Source: Afipia sp. P52-10 (GTDB lineage: Bacteria; Pseudomonadota; Alphaproteobacteria; Rhizobiales; Xanthobacteraceae). Taken from it: a stretch of DNA of 64,000 nt. Each line of letters begins with the position of its first letter. The stretch's first letter is position 1. The stretch is from the NCBI RefSeq assembly GCF_000516555.1, contig NZ_AZSJ01000007.1:124879-188878 (forward strand), read 5' to 3'. Under the pieces are notes generated by a model. The model worked only from the letters and a program-made list of their open reading frames with translations. It was not told where the DNA came from and searched no databases. Position numbers and translations under genes: made by a program. Positions 37,597-48,514 of this stretch are shown here, piece after piece.

Positions 37597-38643
37597 GTGT
37601 CCAAGCTCGCTCTTTCGCCGATGCTCGTACAGTATCTTGTTGGCTTATGCTGTCTACGGTGGCACCCGGACGCGGTTGATGTGGTCTTGGGCGACATGGT
37701 GCTGGACACCGCAGCCGGCAAGCCACGAGATGTCGACGTCACTGTTACAATCTCACAATCCGGTCATGTCACTCACACGTTCAAGGCATATGAGGTAAAG
37801 CACGAGAGCAAGCCGTTGGACGTCGCCGAGGTCGAACAACTGTGTCTCAAGCTCTTGGACATGCCGTCGGTCACCCACAAGGCCATCGTTTCAGCATCGG
37901 GATTCACAACAAGTGCTCGGGATAAAGCAATCCGGCACGGCATCACTCTTTACGAACTTCGTCCGTGGACGCGACCGTTGCAGGAACAGTTTCCCAGTCT
38001 GACGATGCAAGGCACTGCTCAAGAATGCTTCCCGATGAGTCAGTTACTGCTCTGCTGGATTGACGAACAGTTTGCGATAGTTGCCCGGGAAGCGACAGGG
38101 CCATTCTCGGTTCAGTCTAACGACGGGCTATTTGACTCTTCGGGGAAGAAACATGCGAAGCATAAAACATTCGGCGACTATCAAAACGAGTTGTTGTTTC
38201 GATCGACGGAGATACTTTTTCCGTTAGGACCTGCGGCGACGGTTTTGCGGACGTTTCCTATCCCTCATTCTGCGCCAGATGGCATTGTGCGAGCCGGTCC
38301 GGCATGGCCGCATACGCACACCTTAGATGTACAGGGTGATGATGTGTACGTGGATACTGGAAACGGTATCTGTCGCATCGATTCTGTCACGATCAATGGT
38401 TACCTCCAGTGGCAGCGCGGTGGTGATCCGCTGTACTACGTGATGGATGAAATACCAGGTGGTGAAGCATTTGCCGGCGCGCTAATCGCCCCGGGGAAGC
38501 GGGAAGGGCAAATGACTGCGCTCGTTTTCTCACCAAAGACGCGCGACATCGGAATTAACTTTGTGCAGTTGGCGAAGAAACACCTGAACTGCATACGTGA
38601 GCTGACGCTGGCGCAGCCGACGGCGAAGAACAGCGAAACGTGA
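37597..38643 (+). CDS. Restriction-endonuclease-like protein, orphan (Mrr-type fold suspected)
   Basis: A 348-residue protein starting with GTG 11 bp after guaA. The N-terminal part carries a likely PD-(D/E)xK nuclease arrangement: Asp residues in KPRDVDVTVTI and the YEVKHESKPLDV strand (ExK), then an alpha-beta unit KAIVSASGFTTSARDKAIRHGITLYELRPW as in Mrr-like and other restriction nucleases. The remaining 230 residues are not recognised. Base composition is clearly lower in GC, with many A/T third positions, unlike guaA next door. It is the only gene of the first island segment. No methyltransferase accompanies it, so a phage-defence nuclease acting on modified or foreign DNA is only a guess. 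Confidence 0.7.
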   Translation: MSKLALSPMLVQYLVGLCCLRWHPDAVDVVLGDMVLDTAAGKPRDVDVTVTISQSGHVTHTFKAYEVKHESKPLDVAEVEQLCLKLLDMPSVTHKAIVSASGFTTSARDKAIRHGITLYELRPWTRPLQEQFPSLTMQGTAQECFPMSQLLLCWIDEQFAIVAREATGPFSVQSNDGLFDSSGKKHAKHKTFGDYQNELLFRSTEILFPLGPAATVLRTFPIPHSAPDGIVRAGPAWPHTHTLDVQGDDVYVDTGNGICRIDSVTINGYLQWQRGGDPLYYVMDEIPGGEAFAGALIAPGKREGQMTALVFSPKTRDIGINFVQLAKKHLNCIRELTLAQPTAKNSET

Positions 38644-38986
38644 TCATCGTCCACGGCGGACTCATGAGTTTGTCTCCGCCTCCGCCGTCGTAACCTCGTA
38701 AGCTATCCATAACCACGCGAAGACGGAGACCTGGAGCGTGGCGCGCCCCAAGGGGGCCTGCGATAGGCATGACGGTATTTTCTATGAGGGTGTAACTTGC
38801 ACTCGACCAGGGGCGAGCAGAAAATTCGACCAATCGATGTCGATAGTCCCTGAAACCGAGCAAACCTCGGATCATCGAAATTTACGTTTCAAATCAAGAG
38901 CGCGAATTTCTGACGGATCGGGCATACGGTGCTTGAGCGTGTGCGGAAAAATGGGGCTGACAATTCAACGCGTTACCATGGCTGAA

Positions 38987-39006
38987 ATAATTGAGTGGGA
39001 TGAGGG
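38987..39006 (+). repeat. Degenerate attachment-site core 2
   Basis: The 20 bases ataattgagtgggatgaggg match the core region at 48160-48180 with two substitutions and one deleted base. The position, about 160 bp before an arm-like array as in the copy at 48160, supports common origin. Confidence 0.6.
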
Positions 39007-39164
39007 GTGGTCGCCCTAAAAAATTTCCTTTTTAATTCAATGGCTTATTTGGCTTGAAGGGTGATCGGCCGTACATCGTCAGTTCCACCCAGCAATCCCA
39101 TAGCTTATTGAAAACAGAATTTGTAAGGCGCTGATCAGTTTATCGCGTTAGAAGCCGGATAAGT

Positions 39165-39253
39165 TGACGGTCTTTCTGACGGTCTTTTCTGAAAGGCACG
39201 CCAGCCGAAACCAAAAGACCGTCAGTCAGAGTGCACCGCGTTGACGGTCTTTT
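39165..39253. repeat. Arm-site-like array A: four TGACGGTCTTTT motifs
   Basis: Copies start at 39165 and 39177 (both forward, 12 bp apart), 39213-39224 (reverse) and 39242 (forward). The same order, orientation and near-identical spacing is found in array B at 48359. This is the style of arm-type integrase or accessory-factor binding sites flanking a recombination core. Confidence 0.7.
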
Positions 39254-39369
39254 CCATTTGAGAGAGCGCGAGTTGTCGTAGTTGAGCTACGGCAGCGGCA
39301 ATAAAATCAAACAATCGCGTGCCGGTACGCGCTCTCGATGCAGGATCGAAGTGTGGACAAAGGTCCGCG

Positions 39370-40450
39370 TCACAGCGCCAACGCCCGCTTGAGATCGTCG
39401 TGCTCAAAAGCGCTGGCCATGCGGGTGATCTTAGCGGGCCGGGCGCCGGCTTCTTTCGCGGTCTCCCGCCAGGTCGCCGTCACGACCGCGACTTCCTTGA
39501 TGATGGCGCGCGCTGGCGCGAGGCCGAGGCCGAAGTACTCGGAGGCCGCCTCGAGGAGATCGATCGAGCAGGTGCCTTCGTCCAGATCGATGTTCGTCGT
39601 CAGCACCCGGGCCTTGAGGTCGGTAGGGACTGGGTTGAGATCATAGACGGGGGAGAGCGACCAACCGCCTTGCCGAGCCACAGGAAGCCGTGGTTGCGCA
39701 GGTGATCATCCACGTTCGAGATCAGCACGTTGAGGGCGACACGACGGTACAGCGCCTGCGCGTCGGTCTTCGCTTGCGCCCCGTGCCGCGTCAACGCATC
39801 GACGATTTCGGGATAGCTGCCGCGCTCGCCGTCCTTCGACCCCGTCATCGCCATGGCGGAGAGGAACGGGATACGAATGGCACCGTTCCTATCGAAGCGG
39901 CGAGATAGAAGCACCGCCTTTCCGTCGACCCGCAGCAATTCGTGGGAGGGCGTGGCGATGCCGGCCCGCGCCGCCAGGCGCAAGGCAATCTCCTCCCAGG
40001 TTTCCAAGCTGTAGTCGTCGGTTTCCTTGGGGAACTTCGCGATGGAGAGGTGGCCATGCTGATCGATGATCGACGCCTTGGGGCGCGAACCTCCAAGCGA
40101 CGATCCGGGCGCGAAGATGAGTTGGAGATCTTCGTCCGTCTCCTCGTCGCGCATGACACGCTCCGTCACGGCGAGGAGACGTCCGAGCTCGATCAGGGCG
40201 GGCACGCCCTCGCGGAGCGGCGCTTGAAACACGTCATCGCCGGCCCAGCGGAACCGGAGCGCGCCAAGGGGGGTCTCATCGGCGACGCCAAGAAGATAGT
40301 CGCTTTCGGCGAGGGTTCGAACCGCGCGGTCTTCGCGCTCGCGAGGCGCCGCTCGGCGCGCTGCATGAGGCGGCGCCCCCAGGTGTCGGGGGCCGAGTCG
40401 CCGATGGCCTACGTCGTCCCTTCGTCGGCGGTCCGTGTCCAGTGTGATGA
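39370..40450 (-). pseudogene. hipA: Broken HipA-family serine/threonine kinase (toxin) gene
   Basis: Three reading frames together spell a HipA-like protein. The N-terminal piece has IGDSAPDTWGRRLMQRAERR (frame interrupted by TAG at 40409-40411). A second frame continues RTLAESDYLLGVADETPLGALRF and the kinase core GSSLGGSRPKASI, AKFP, LLSRRFDR and NVLISNVDDHLRNHGFLWL. The third has GWSLSPVYDLNPVPTDLKARVL to the end. Shifts lie near 40340 and 39670. The active-site Asp and metal-binding segment NVDDHLRNHG are present, but no full protein can be made. No HipB-type antitoxin is seen, so loss of the toxin may have freed the element of its antitoxin. Confidence 0.85.
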
Positions 40451-40516
40451 CCTGGCATCAGTCGCTCGCGCGGCGCTACGAGCGCCCGCGTCGGCATTTG
40501 GGACGTCGGGTCATCG

Positions 40517-41639
40517 TCAGCGAAGCAGGTCGGGAAGTTCGTAGAGCAGCTTTAGCGCGTCTGACCAACCAACGTCCGAAAACAGGCGCAGGATCTCGAC
40601 GAGCGCGGCGCGGCGTGTGTTATTCTCGAAGATCGAGCGGTGGTCAGCGATATAGCGGGTGATCATCCGTACGATGACCGGCGCGGCAAGGCCTTCGTGA
40701 TGATAGCCCTCGCGTGCGGCCGGGCCTGTCAGCAGCGCATGGAGCGCGTCGAACACGCCGGCCGGATCGCCGGGGATCAGAAACTCGTAGAGTTCGACGA
40801 GATGATGGTGTGTCGAAGGTTCGTGTGAGGTCGCCAGCAGAGCGAGCATCGGGCGATAATCGACAAGGAACCGGTGTATGGTGTCGGGGGACGTGAGCCC
40901 GACCTTCGCCTCGCGATTGTCGGCATGCGCGCCCGAGCCGAAATAGACCTGGTTCATCAGGTGGCCGATCACCGATTCCGCCGCCTTGTAGGTGGCGATG
41001 GCGGCCTCGCGTTCGGCGCCCTCAACCGTTTCGCCCATGACCGCGGCATGGCTGGCGTCCGCAGCTGCCGAGCACGCCTCCAGAATGACCATTGCCGCTT
41101 GCTGTGAGCGATTCAGCAAGCCCCGCATCGCGCTCCTCACCGCTCGCATAGCGGGCGAAGAAGGCGCCGCGTAGCATCGACAGGAAGGAGGTGAAGAACT
41201 CGCGGTGCGCGGCGGGGTCACCGACCCAAGCCTTGAGCCATTCGAGCGCGATGGCCTCTTCCTGCCAGCACCAGAGCTGCGCGGTCAGGCCGCCGAGCTG
41301 TTCGGCGACCTTGTCGCGGCCGGGCTTGTCGTCGCGCTCGATTGCCTCGCGGCGGGCGCGGACGATCTCGATGATCGCCTTGCATTTCTCGACGTCCTGC
41401 CAGGTGACGCGCGGCACGACATAGTGAAGGAAAGACGCCAACACTTCGGTGTGCGGCTCGTCACGCGCCACCTGCTCGGCGAGGTCCCACAGCTTTTCCC
41501 GTGCGACATGCCATAGCACCAACAAGCGTTGCGCGGCTTGGAGGCGGACCTGGGGCGCTGGATCGGCGAGCATCACATCGAACTTGCCGACAAGTTCGCC
41601 ATGCGTTTCGCCGAAGCGCCGGGCCAGTTCGACATAGGT
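40517..41639 (-). pseudogene. C-terminal remainder of the large nuclease-NTPase gene
   Basis: Translation continues in the frame of the upstream gene directly after its TAG at 41640 (VYAA-stop-TYVELARRFGETHGELVGKF), with HEAT-like helices such as PQVRLQAAQRLLVLWHVAREKLWDLAEQV. A frameshift near 41120-41130 then moves to the frame MRGLLNRSQQAAMVILEACSAAA that runs to the true end at 40517 (KLLYELPDLLR). The two lesions show the ancestral gene ended here, giving an original protein of about 1,640 residues. Confidence 0.8.
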
Positions 41640-44600
41640 CTAGGCGGCATAGACGCGGACTTCCCAATTGCCCCAGCTAAGGCTTGCATCCTCGTCCTTC
41701 TGCCTGGGTTCGGGAAAGCGGCTGGCCCACAAGCGCTCGAGAATGCCCAGCAACTCGTCCAGCGACGGCAGGCCCTCGGTGCCGGGCACATAAGCGTCGG
41801 CATCGACGATGCGCTCGACGGCATTGCTTATATGCCCCCAGACGGGCTGCTCGACCTTTTCGTGAAGTGCGGCCGCATTGGCGTCGTACATGCCGATCGT
41901 CGCGAGCGTTGCCGTCCACAAGGCGCCAAGCGCAGCCGCGTTGCTGGCTGGGGGTGTCGTCTGCACGAGGTCGTAGAGCGCCTCGGACTGCGACAGCATC
42001 TGCGCGTCCACTCCTTCCTCGGTATCGACGCCTTCGCCGGCGAGCAGGCGGCGCGTTACTCCGCGCGACGATCCCCAGCAGATCGACCCCGAGCGTGTCG
42101 GCGGATTGCCGGCCAGCTCGTTCGCTGCGACCAGTTCCTCGCGCAGCGCACGCATGGGATCGGTCGCGATCGCGTCGGCATCGATCAGCGACAGGAAGCG
42201 GCTTAGTGTGCGGCGCCACCAGCGCTGCTCGGCCTCGTCGGTAAACAGATCGGGCCGCAGCGCTTCGGCCTCGAATGCCGCCCGCTCGGAACGCGGACGC
42301 GACGGATAGACCGCGGCCAGAAGGCGGACCGCGTCGCGGACGATGTCGCCATGGGCCAGGATCGTGATGTTGCATGCGAACGGCCACAGCAGGTCTGCGA
42401 CCTCGCCGACGCGCTCGGCGCCGACGCCGAGGATCCGCGTCCATACTGCCGGCCCGGCATAGCCCGCCGCCGCCGCACCGACCGTCTCGGCAAAGGCGGC
42501 GGGCGAGCAGCCGCGCAGATGCGCGACGAACTGTGCGAGCACATCGTCGTCCTGCGTGCCGTGACGTTCTTCGGTGTCGTCCCAGGCTCTATACTCATGA
42601 TCGTGGCCGAGCAGATCGAACGGCGCGCGGCCCGGCACGACGACTTGTTCGCGATCGTCGCCCAAGGGCATCGCGCGATTGGTATCACCGAGCGATGCCT
42701 CGACGATCGCGCGCGTGCCGAGTGGCACCGACAACTCAAGGAGGCGCGTGACCTGCCGGCCCAGATTGTAGCGGCAGTGACGGTAATCCTGACTGCGGTT
42801 GGACGAGAGTGGCATGATCCGGCTTGCCTGCCCGCCCATGAACGAGGTGCTGTTATCGGTGATGTCGCGCGAGTAAAGGACGCTGTAGATCTCGATTGCG
42901 AAATCGGCGTCGGCTCGCGCGATCGGCATGATCTGTTCGGAAAGCCAGGTCGCTTCCTTGTCGGCATAGGCTGAGAAATGCGGATCGCGCAGCATGCGGT
43001 CGAGCAGCGCGCGAGATGCCGCGGGATCGGAGGCGAAGCTCTTGCCGACGAAGCGGATGGCGTTGGTCGCGGTCTGCTGCATGGGCGGCTCGGTGGCCCA
43101 GGCAAAGGCGAGCAGCGCCCGTGCCGCGCGGCCGAAGACATCGAGCAGCTCCGCCTCAGCAAGGTCACCCTTGTCGAATAGTGTGTGGAGCAGGAACCGC
43201 GTCGCGTCTGAAAGGTCGCGCGAACCGGTCGCGATCGCTGCATCGGCGACCCGTGCCCAAGCGACCGCCTCGCTCGCCACAACGCTGCCGGCTGTGTCGA
43301 CCGCAAGCCCGACAAAGCGGGCCAGTCGCGAAAGCATCGTCGCCAGCGCTTCCTCACTCGGGCGGGCTGCAATCAATGCGACCAAGCCCGCGACGTCGGC
43401 GGACGTTGCAACGCGCTCGATCGCGGTGCGCAGCGCGACATTGGCAAGCACTGGATCGACCGCCGGGTCAGCGTAGATATCGGCGACGAGCTGCCAGACC
43501 TGCGCCTTGCCGTCGGTGTCTTGGCGCCATAGCCGCTCGATCGCGAAGCGCAGGGCCGGCGCCAGCATCAGCGCAATCGAGCTGTCGCCGCCGAGCTGGC
43601 CAATCAGTCGGACCGGGTCATCCCATTCGAGGAAAAAACGACCGGCGACATGGTCGAACAGAACATGATGAGCAAAGCTGACAAGATCGCCGGATTCCGT
43701 CAGAACGCCAGTCTGAATAACTGCGTCAAGCTGACTATGTTCAACCACGACCTTGCGCACCGCGAGCCTTCGCCGGGTCACCATCGCGCCGACCGTCATT
43801 GCCGTCGCCTGATGCAGGGCAGTGCTAGTGAGCCGGCGATCCTCATAGGCATCGATGAGGTCGGATTGCGTGGCAACCGTGCGGATGCTGTCGGGGCTGG
43901 CGCCATCGGCGAGCAATTGCGCTGCGAGCGAGAGGTTAAAGACGTTACGCAGCAGGTCGCGCAACTTGCCGGGTGCGGCGGCGAGCAAACTGCCGAGATC
44001 TGCTGCAGCGGCACCCACAGTGTCGAGATCTTTGTCTGCCAGCCGCGGCACCTGAAAATGCCGTACATTCGCCAAACCTGCGTCGGCGAAGGCCGGATCG
44101 GGCGGCGATCCCGGCATGGCGTCGCGGAACCGTCGCCCATTGCGCAGATCGAAGGTGCGGATTGACGCAATGACGGTCCAGTTCGTGCCAGACGCACTAA
44201 GGGTTTCGATCAGCTGGGCGAACACGCCTTCAGCCGGACCACCGCGCGCGGCATCGAGCGCATCGATGATGATCAGCTTGGCGCCTGAACCCGGCGCAGC
44301 ATCCAGCACTTCGACCAGCGGGTGCTCTAGCCCCAGCTCCGACTGGAGATTTGCAGCGATGGCAACACCGGGGAAGCGGTCAACCGAGAGGAACACAACC
44401 GTATCGCCGACCGCGCGGCGCGCCTCGGCGAATGCGACCAGGGCACCGGTCTTGCCCGCGCCAGGTTCGCCGATGACGATGAGCGAGCCGGAATCAACCG
44501 CTGCGCTAAGGGGGCTATCGCTTACTCGCGCGATAGGTATGCCGCCGGCGATCGGCAGGCGCCTATGACCGGCGAGACGGTTTAGCTCGGCGTCAGTCGC

Positions 44601-45452
44601 CTCCGACAATCGCCCGAGATCGGTGGTATAGTCAGCCGCGCCCACGTCATTATGGCCGAGCCGGCGAAGCTCGCGCAGCAATCCGGCGCGATCCGCGGGC
44701 GCGCCGCTGCCGATCATGCCGCGGATAATGCCCTTCAGGTCGCGCAGCGGCGCCTCGCCGGCGGTTTCTGAACCGTAGAGCCTCGCGCCGAGCAGCCGCG
44801 ATGCCTCACGCCAATTGTCCTCGCCCTCGTTCATCGAGAAACGCGAGACGCGGAACACGCGTGCCATCATTACCAGATCATCGTCGGTCGGTGGCGGCGC
44901 GGACATCGACGCCAATGCGGTTCGGGCGTGTGCCTCAAACAGATCGAGCGCCTCTCGCTCCTCCTTCGATCGTCCCGCCTTAGTGGTACTCCAGTGGCCA
45001 CCCAGGTCGAAGGCACGGCAGCCGCGTTCGAGCGCATCGAGCGTGCGCGGCGCGTCCGCCGCGACAGCCAGTACCGCGCGCGCCTTCTTTGAATCGATCT
45101 CGACGCCGGCACTGCGTGCATCGACCATCAGCCGCGCAAGTTGACCGATGGTTTTGCCAAGCGGGCTCTTGGCGCTCTTTGCGAGGCCAGCACTAGTCTT
45201 GCTCTGCAGGTCGATGCGGCTGGCATCGTCCTGGTCCAGCCGGATGTCGTCGAGCCCGTCGCCGGTTTCGAGCTGGATCGTCGTCGGCAACGCCACATTG
45301 GCGAGACCGAAGTGTCCGCCGACCGGCATGCGCGCCAGCAGATGGGCGGCCAGCCAGGTCCCGACCTCGGCCTGGAAGGCCATCCCGGCTTCCGTCGCGC
45401 GCCCACCGGCGTTCATTCTAGATGTCGGTGGAGTTTCGCTAGCCAATTGCAT
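41640..45452 (-). CDS. Large N-terminal nuclease / STAND-like NTPase (Avs-like), truncated
   Basis: A 1,270-residue product. Near the N-terminus FQAEVGTWLAAHLLARMP and LDDIRL...IDLQSK (D68/D69, QxK 83-85) suggest a PD-(D/E)xK nuclease like Cap4/DUF4297. An NTPase follows with Walker A IGEPGAGKTGAL (about 328-335) and Walker B LIIIDALDAARGG (about 393-405). The rest is long helical-repeat sequence. This order (nuclease effector, STAND NTPase, large sensor) is that of Avs anti-phage proteins, in which the repeats bind a phage protein and activate the nuclease. Its end is a premature TAG: the sensor continues downstream in the same frame. Start choices are 45452, 45416 or further upstream; 45452 has GGGAG nearby. 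Confidence 0.72.
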   Translation of the reverse strand: MQLASETPPTSRMNAGGRATEAGMAFQAEVGTWLAAHLLARMPVGGHFGLANVALPTTIQLETGDGLDDIRLDQDDASRIDLQSKTSAGLAKSAKSPLGKTIGQLARLMVDARSAGVEIDSKKARAVLAVAADAPRTLDALERGCRAFDLGGHWSTTKAGRSKEEREALDLFEAHARTALASMSAPPPTDDDLVMMARVFRVSRFSMNEGEDNWREASRLLGARLYGSETAGEAPLRDLKGIIRGMIGSGAPADRAGLLRELRRLGHNDVGAADYTTDLGRLSEATDAELNRLAGHRRLPIAGGIPIARVSDSPLSAAVDSGSLIVIGEPGAGKTGALVAFAEARRAVGDTVVFLSVDRFPGVAIAANLQSELGLEHPLVEVLDAAPGSGAKLIIIDALDAARGGPAEGVFAQLIETLSASGTNWTVIASIRTFDLRNGRRFRDAMPGSPPDPAFADAGLANVRHFQVPRLADKDLDTVGAAAADLGSLLAAAPGKLRDLLRNVFNLSLAAQLLADGASPDSIRTVATQSDLIDAYEDRRLTSTALHQATAMTVGAMVTRRRLAVRKVVVEHSQLDAVIQTGVLTESGDLVSFAHHVLFDHVAGRFFLEWDDPVRLIGQLGGDSSIALMLAPALRFAIERLWRQDTDGKAQVWQLVADIYADPAVDPVLANVALRTAIERVATSADVAGLVALIAARPSEEALATMLSRLARFVGLAVDTAGSVVASEAVAWARVADAAIATGSRDLSDATRFLLHTLFDKGDLAEAELLDVFGRAARALLAFAWATEPPMQQTATNAIRFVGKSFASDPAASRALLDRMLRDPHFSAYADKEATWLSEQIMPIARADADFAIEIYSVLYSRDITDNSTSFMGGQASRIMPLSSNRSQDYRHCRYNLGRQVTRLLELSVPLGTRAIVEASLGDTNRAMPLGDDREQVVVPGRAPFDLLGHDHEYRAWDDTEERHGTQDDDVLAQFVAHLRGCSPAAFAETVGAAAAGYAGPAVWTRILGVGAERVGEVADLLWPFACNITILAHGDIVRDAVRLLAAVYPSRPRSERAAFEAEALRPDLFTDEAEQRWWRRTLSRFLSLIDADAIATDPMRALREELVAANELAGNPPTRSGSICWGSSRGVTRRLLAGEGVDTEEGVDAQMLSQSEALYDLVQTTPPASNAAALGALWTATLATIGMYDANAAALHEKVEQPVWGHISNAVERIVDADAYVPGTEGLPSLDELLGILERLWASRFPEPRQKDEDASLSWGNWEVRVYAA

Positions 45453-45680
45453 CTCCCTAAAGACATGGCGTCGAAGATATTGTTGGAACTGACAACATCC
45501 GCAACGTTGTTGACTGCGGAGGGTCAGGGTTGCCACCTCCGACCACATTAGCTGCCACTTCGACACCGCGCCAGTTTCCGCCGCACAGCGTTATCTGAAT
45601 GGACGTCTGCTTTCGGGAGGCAGGCGCTCGGCCCGGCACGTCGTCTATCGGGTATTTTCGCCCCCGCAAGGTGGCAGCCG

Positions 45681-46520
45681 CTACGGGAAGCTTGCCTGAT
45701 AGCTGGTCGCCATCAGCGACACATGCGCTTCCAGCGGTGGACGCAGCTCGAACGCCTTTGGCTTCCGCGCAAAATTCCACAACCGCACCAGCCGCCAATC
45801 GCTGCGCCGCTCCTCGGCGACGGCCATCTCATTGCGCGTGATGTGAAACGGCGTGCGCTCCCAGCCATTGGTCGTCTTCACCTCGATCAGCCGATCGCGG
45901 CCGTCGGTGTCGAAGCTCAGGATGTCGAAGCCGGCACCATCGCCATCGACATGCGATACCCAGCGGATACGCTCAGCGAGATCGATCCGGCCGGCGGCGA
46001 GCAGACTGGCACGCTCATGGGCTAGGACGCGCTCTTCGCCCGCACGACCCAACGCGCGATTACGAGCATCGCGTTCGGCCACATCGTATTTCCGAGCGAT
46101 GAACGTCATCTGCTCAAGTTCGCCGGGCGGCGGCGCATTGCTGTGCGTCGGTGGCGGGCCGATCCACAGCATCGCTTCTTCCCCAAGCGCTGACGGCAAC
46201 GGCTCCATCGCCATCCGCGCGGCTGGTGCGAGCCAATCCGGATGACGCTGGAGCCAGCGCACCACCGCATCGACGAGCGAGGCCTGGAAATTGAAGGCCA
46301 GCTTGTAGCCTGGGATCCAGTCCTCACCGAGCCCCTTAAGTACGGCGCTGATGTTCTGATGCTTATATTCGATCGAGCCGCGTGGCCGATCGATCACCGC
46401 CTGCAGCAGGCGGGTATGCTCGGCCTTGCTGTAGGGCCGCCCGGCGATGTCATCGCCAAGCATCGCGAAATAATCCGCGACGATCGCATCGTTCTGCTCA
46501 TCGGACCAGTCACCGGCCAT
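45681..46520 (-). CDS. DUF3883 domain protein, probable PD-(D/E)xK nuclease
   Basis: A 279-residue protein. The N-terminal half (GDWSDEQNDAIVADYFAML, HQNISAVLKGLGEDWIPGYK) is a helical module often fused to nucleases. The C-terminal DUF3883 domain begins NRALGRAGEERVLAHERA and has FDILSF with Asp199 and LIEVKTTNG with Glu213 and Lys215, a complete E-D-ExK nuclease set. It ends in sequence that fits recognition or dimerisation. ATG 46520 is preferred over TTG 46541 because GGGAG is positioned for it. It lies between the large NTPase and VapC genes and is intact, unlike its neighbours. Confidence 0.82.
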   Translation of the reverse strand: MAGDWSDEQNDAIVADYFAMLGDDIAGRPYSKAEHTRLLQAVIDRPRGSIEYKHQNISAVLKGLGEDWIPGYKLAFNFQASLVDAVVRWLQRHPDWLAPAARMAMEPLPSALGEEAMLWIGPPPTHSNAPPPGELEQMTFIARKYDVAERDARNRALGRAGEERVLAHERASLLAAGRIDLAERIRWVSHVDGDGAGFDILSFDTDGRDRLIEVKTTNGWERTPFHITRNEMAVAEERRSDWRLVRLWNFARKPKAFELRPPLEAHVSLMATSYQASFP

Positions 46521-46562
46521 GGCGACTCCCGAGCGGGCCAACCAAAATGGAAGAAGTCCGGA

Positions 46563-46987
46563 TCATGCAAGCAACAGTGCCGGCACACCGAGCACCGGGC
46601 CGGCGTCGGCGAGCCGCTGGTCGAGCGTATGCACCGTGGCGCCATGCTCCGACGCGACAGCGAGATGCAGGGCGTCACCGGCGCGAAGTCCCAAGGTGTG
46701 CTGGTCGGCAAACCTTGCCGCCGCCCGAAACTGCCCACCTGTCACGGGCAGCACCGTGAAGCTCTCGGCGACCAGCTTGTTGAACATGGCAAGCGCCGCC
46801 GCGCGCTGCTCGAGGCTGATCTGCCCGGTCCGTAGCTTGATCGCCATCGCGGACGACATCTCGGTGACTGTCCAGTCGCTGATCAGAAGCTGCGCGGGGT
46901 CCTGCTCGGCCAGCCAGGCCTGAACGCGCGGCGTCATCGCTTCGTTGGAGAGCGCCGCGACGATCAGCGACGTGTCGAGATAGAGCA

Positions 46988-46988
<1 letters not shown>
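46563..46988 (-). CDS. vapC: VapC-family PIN-domain ribonuclease toxin
   Basis: A 141-residue PIN protein. Acidic residues line up: Asp5 ([13 protein letters not shown]), Glu43 ([15 protein letters not shown]), Asp104 ([12 protein letters not shown]) and Asp122 ([12 protein letters not shown]). VapC toxins cut tRNA or rRNA with Mg2+ and stop growth when their antitoxin is lost. Its ATG overlaps the antitoxin stop codon in an ATGA, the usual arrangement. It probably stabilises the island. Confidence 0.93.
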
Positions 46989-48159
<1,171 letters not shown>

Positions 48160-48178
48160 ACAATCGAGTGGGAGTGAG
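48160..48178 (+). repeat. Attachment-site core 3, perfect copy of the guaA end
   Basis: The 19 bases acaatcgagtgggagtgag are identical to 37568-37586. It forms the right end of island segment 2 and the left end of segment 3. Confidence 0.88.
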
Positions 48179-48358
48179 GGACGCGGCGGTAACCGGCGGC
48201 CTTGGCGCAGAATTTCATAGAAAATACAATGATTTGCGGGTCGGGTAAGCTGCTACCTCGGGCGCATTGTCGACGAAAATGACAATCCTATTAAGCCATT
48301 GAAATGGTTATGGTTTTTAGGGTATCTCGCGCGGCGCGTCGCTTGTAGCGGGCCAATT

Positions 48359-48514
48359 TGACGGTACTTCTGACGGTGCTTTTCGTATTCGACAGGGCAT
48401 TCTGAAAAGTACCGTCATGTGTTTTTAGGATCTGACGGTACTTTGCGGATCAACACGCTGAAGTATACGGCGAAAATTGCCCGCCGTATGACGTTTCTGC
48501 GCTGACGGTACTTT
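48359..48514. repeat. Arm-site-like array B: five TGACGGTnCTTTT motifs
   Basis: Copies start at 48359 and 48371 (forward, 12 bp apart), 48405-48417 (reverse), 48433 (forward) and 48503 (forward). The first four reproduce the orientation and spacing of array A (12, 34 and 28 bp against 12, 36 and 29). The motif in this array is mostly TGACGGTACTTT, in array A TGACGGTCTTTT. The array lies about 180 bp right of core 3 in non-coding DNA (48181-48823 holds no confident gene). Confidence 0.72.

Larger units (their letters stand above)
38644..39369. other. Non-coding junction of island segments 1 and 2
   Basis: This 726-bp stretch holds no convincing gene. It contains the degenerate attachment core at 38987-39006, then AT-rich DNA, then the arm-like array at 39165-39253. 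It is probably the left end of the second element. Confidence 0.6.
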
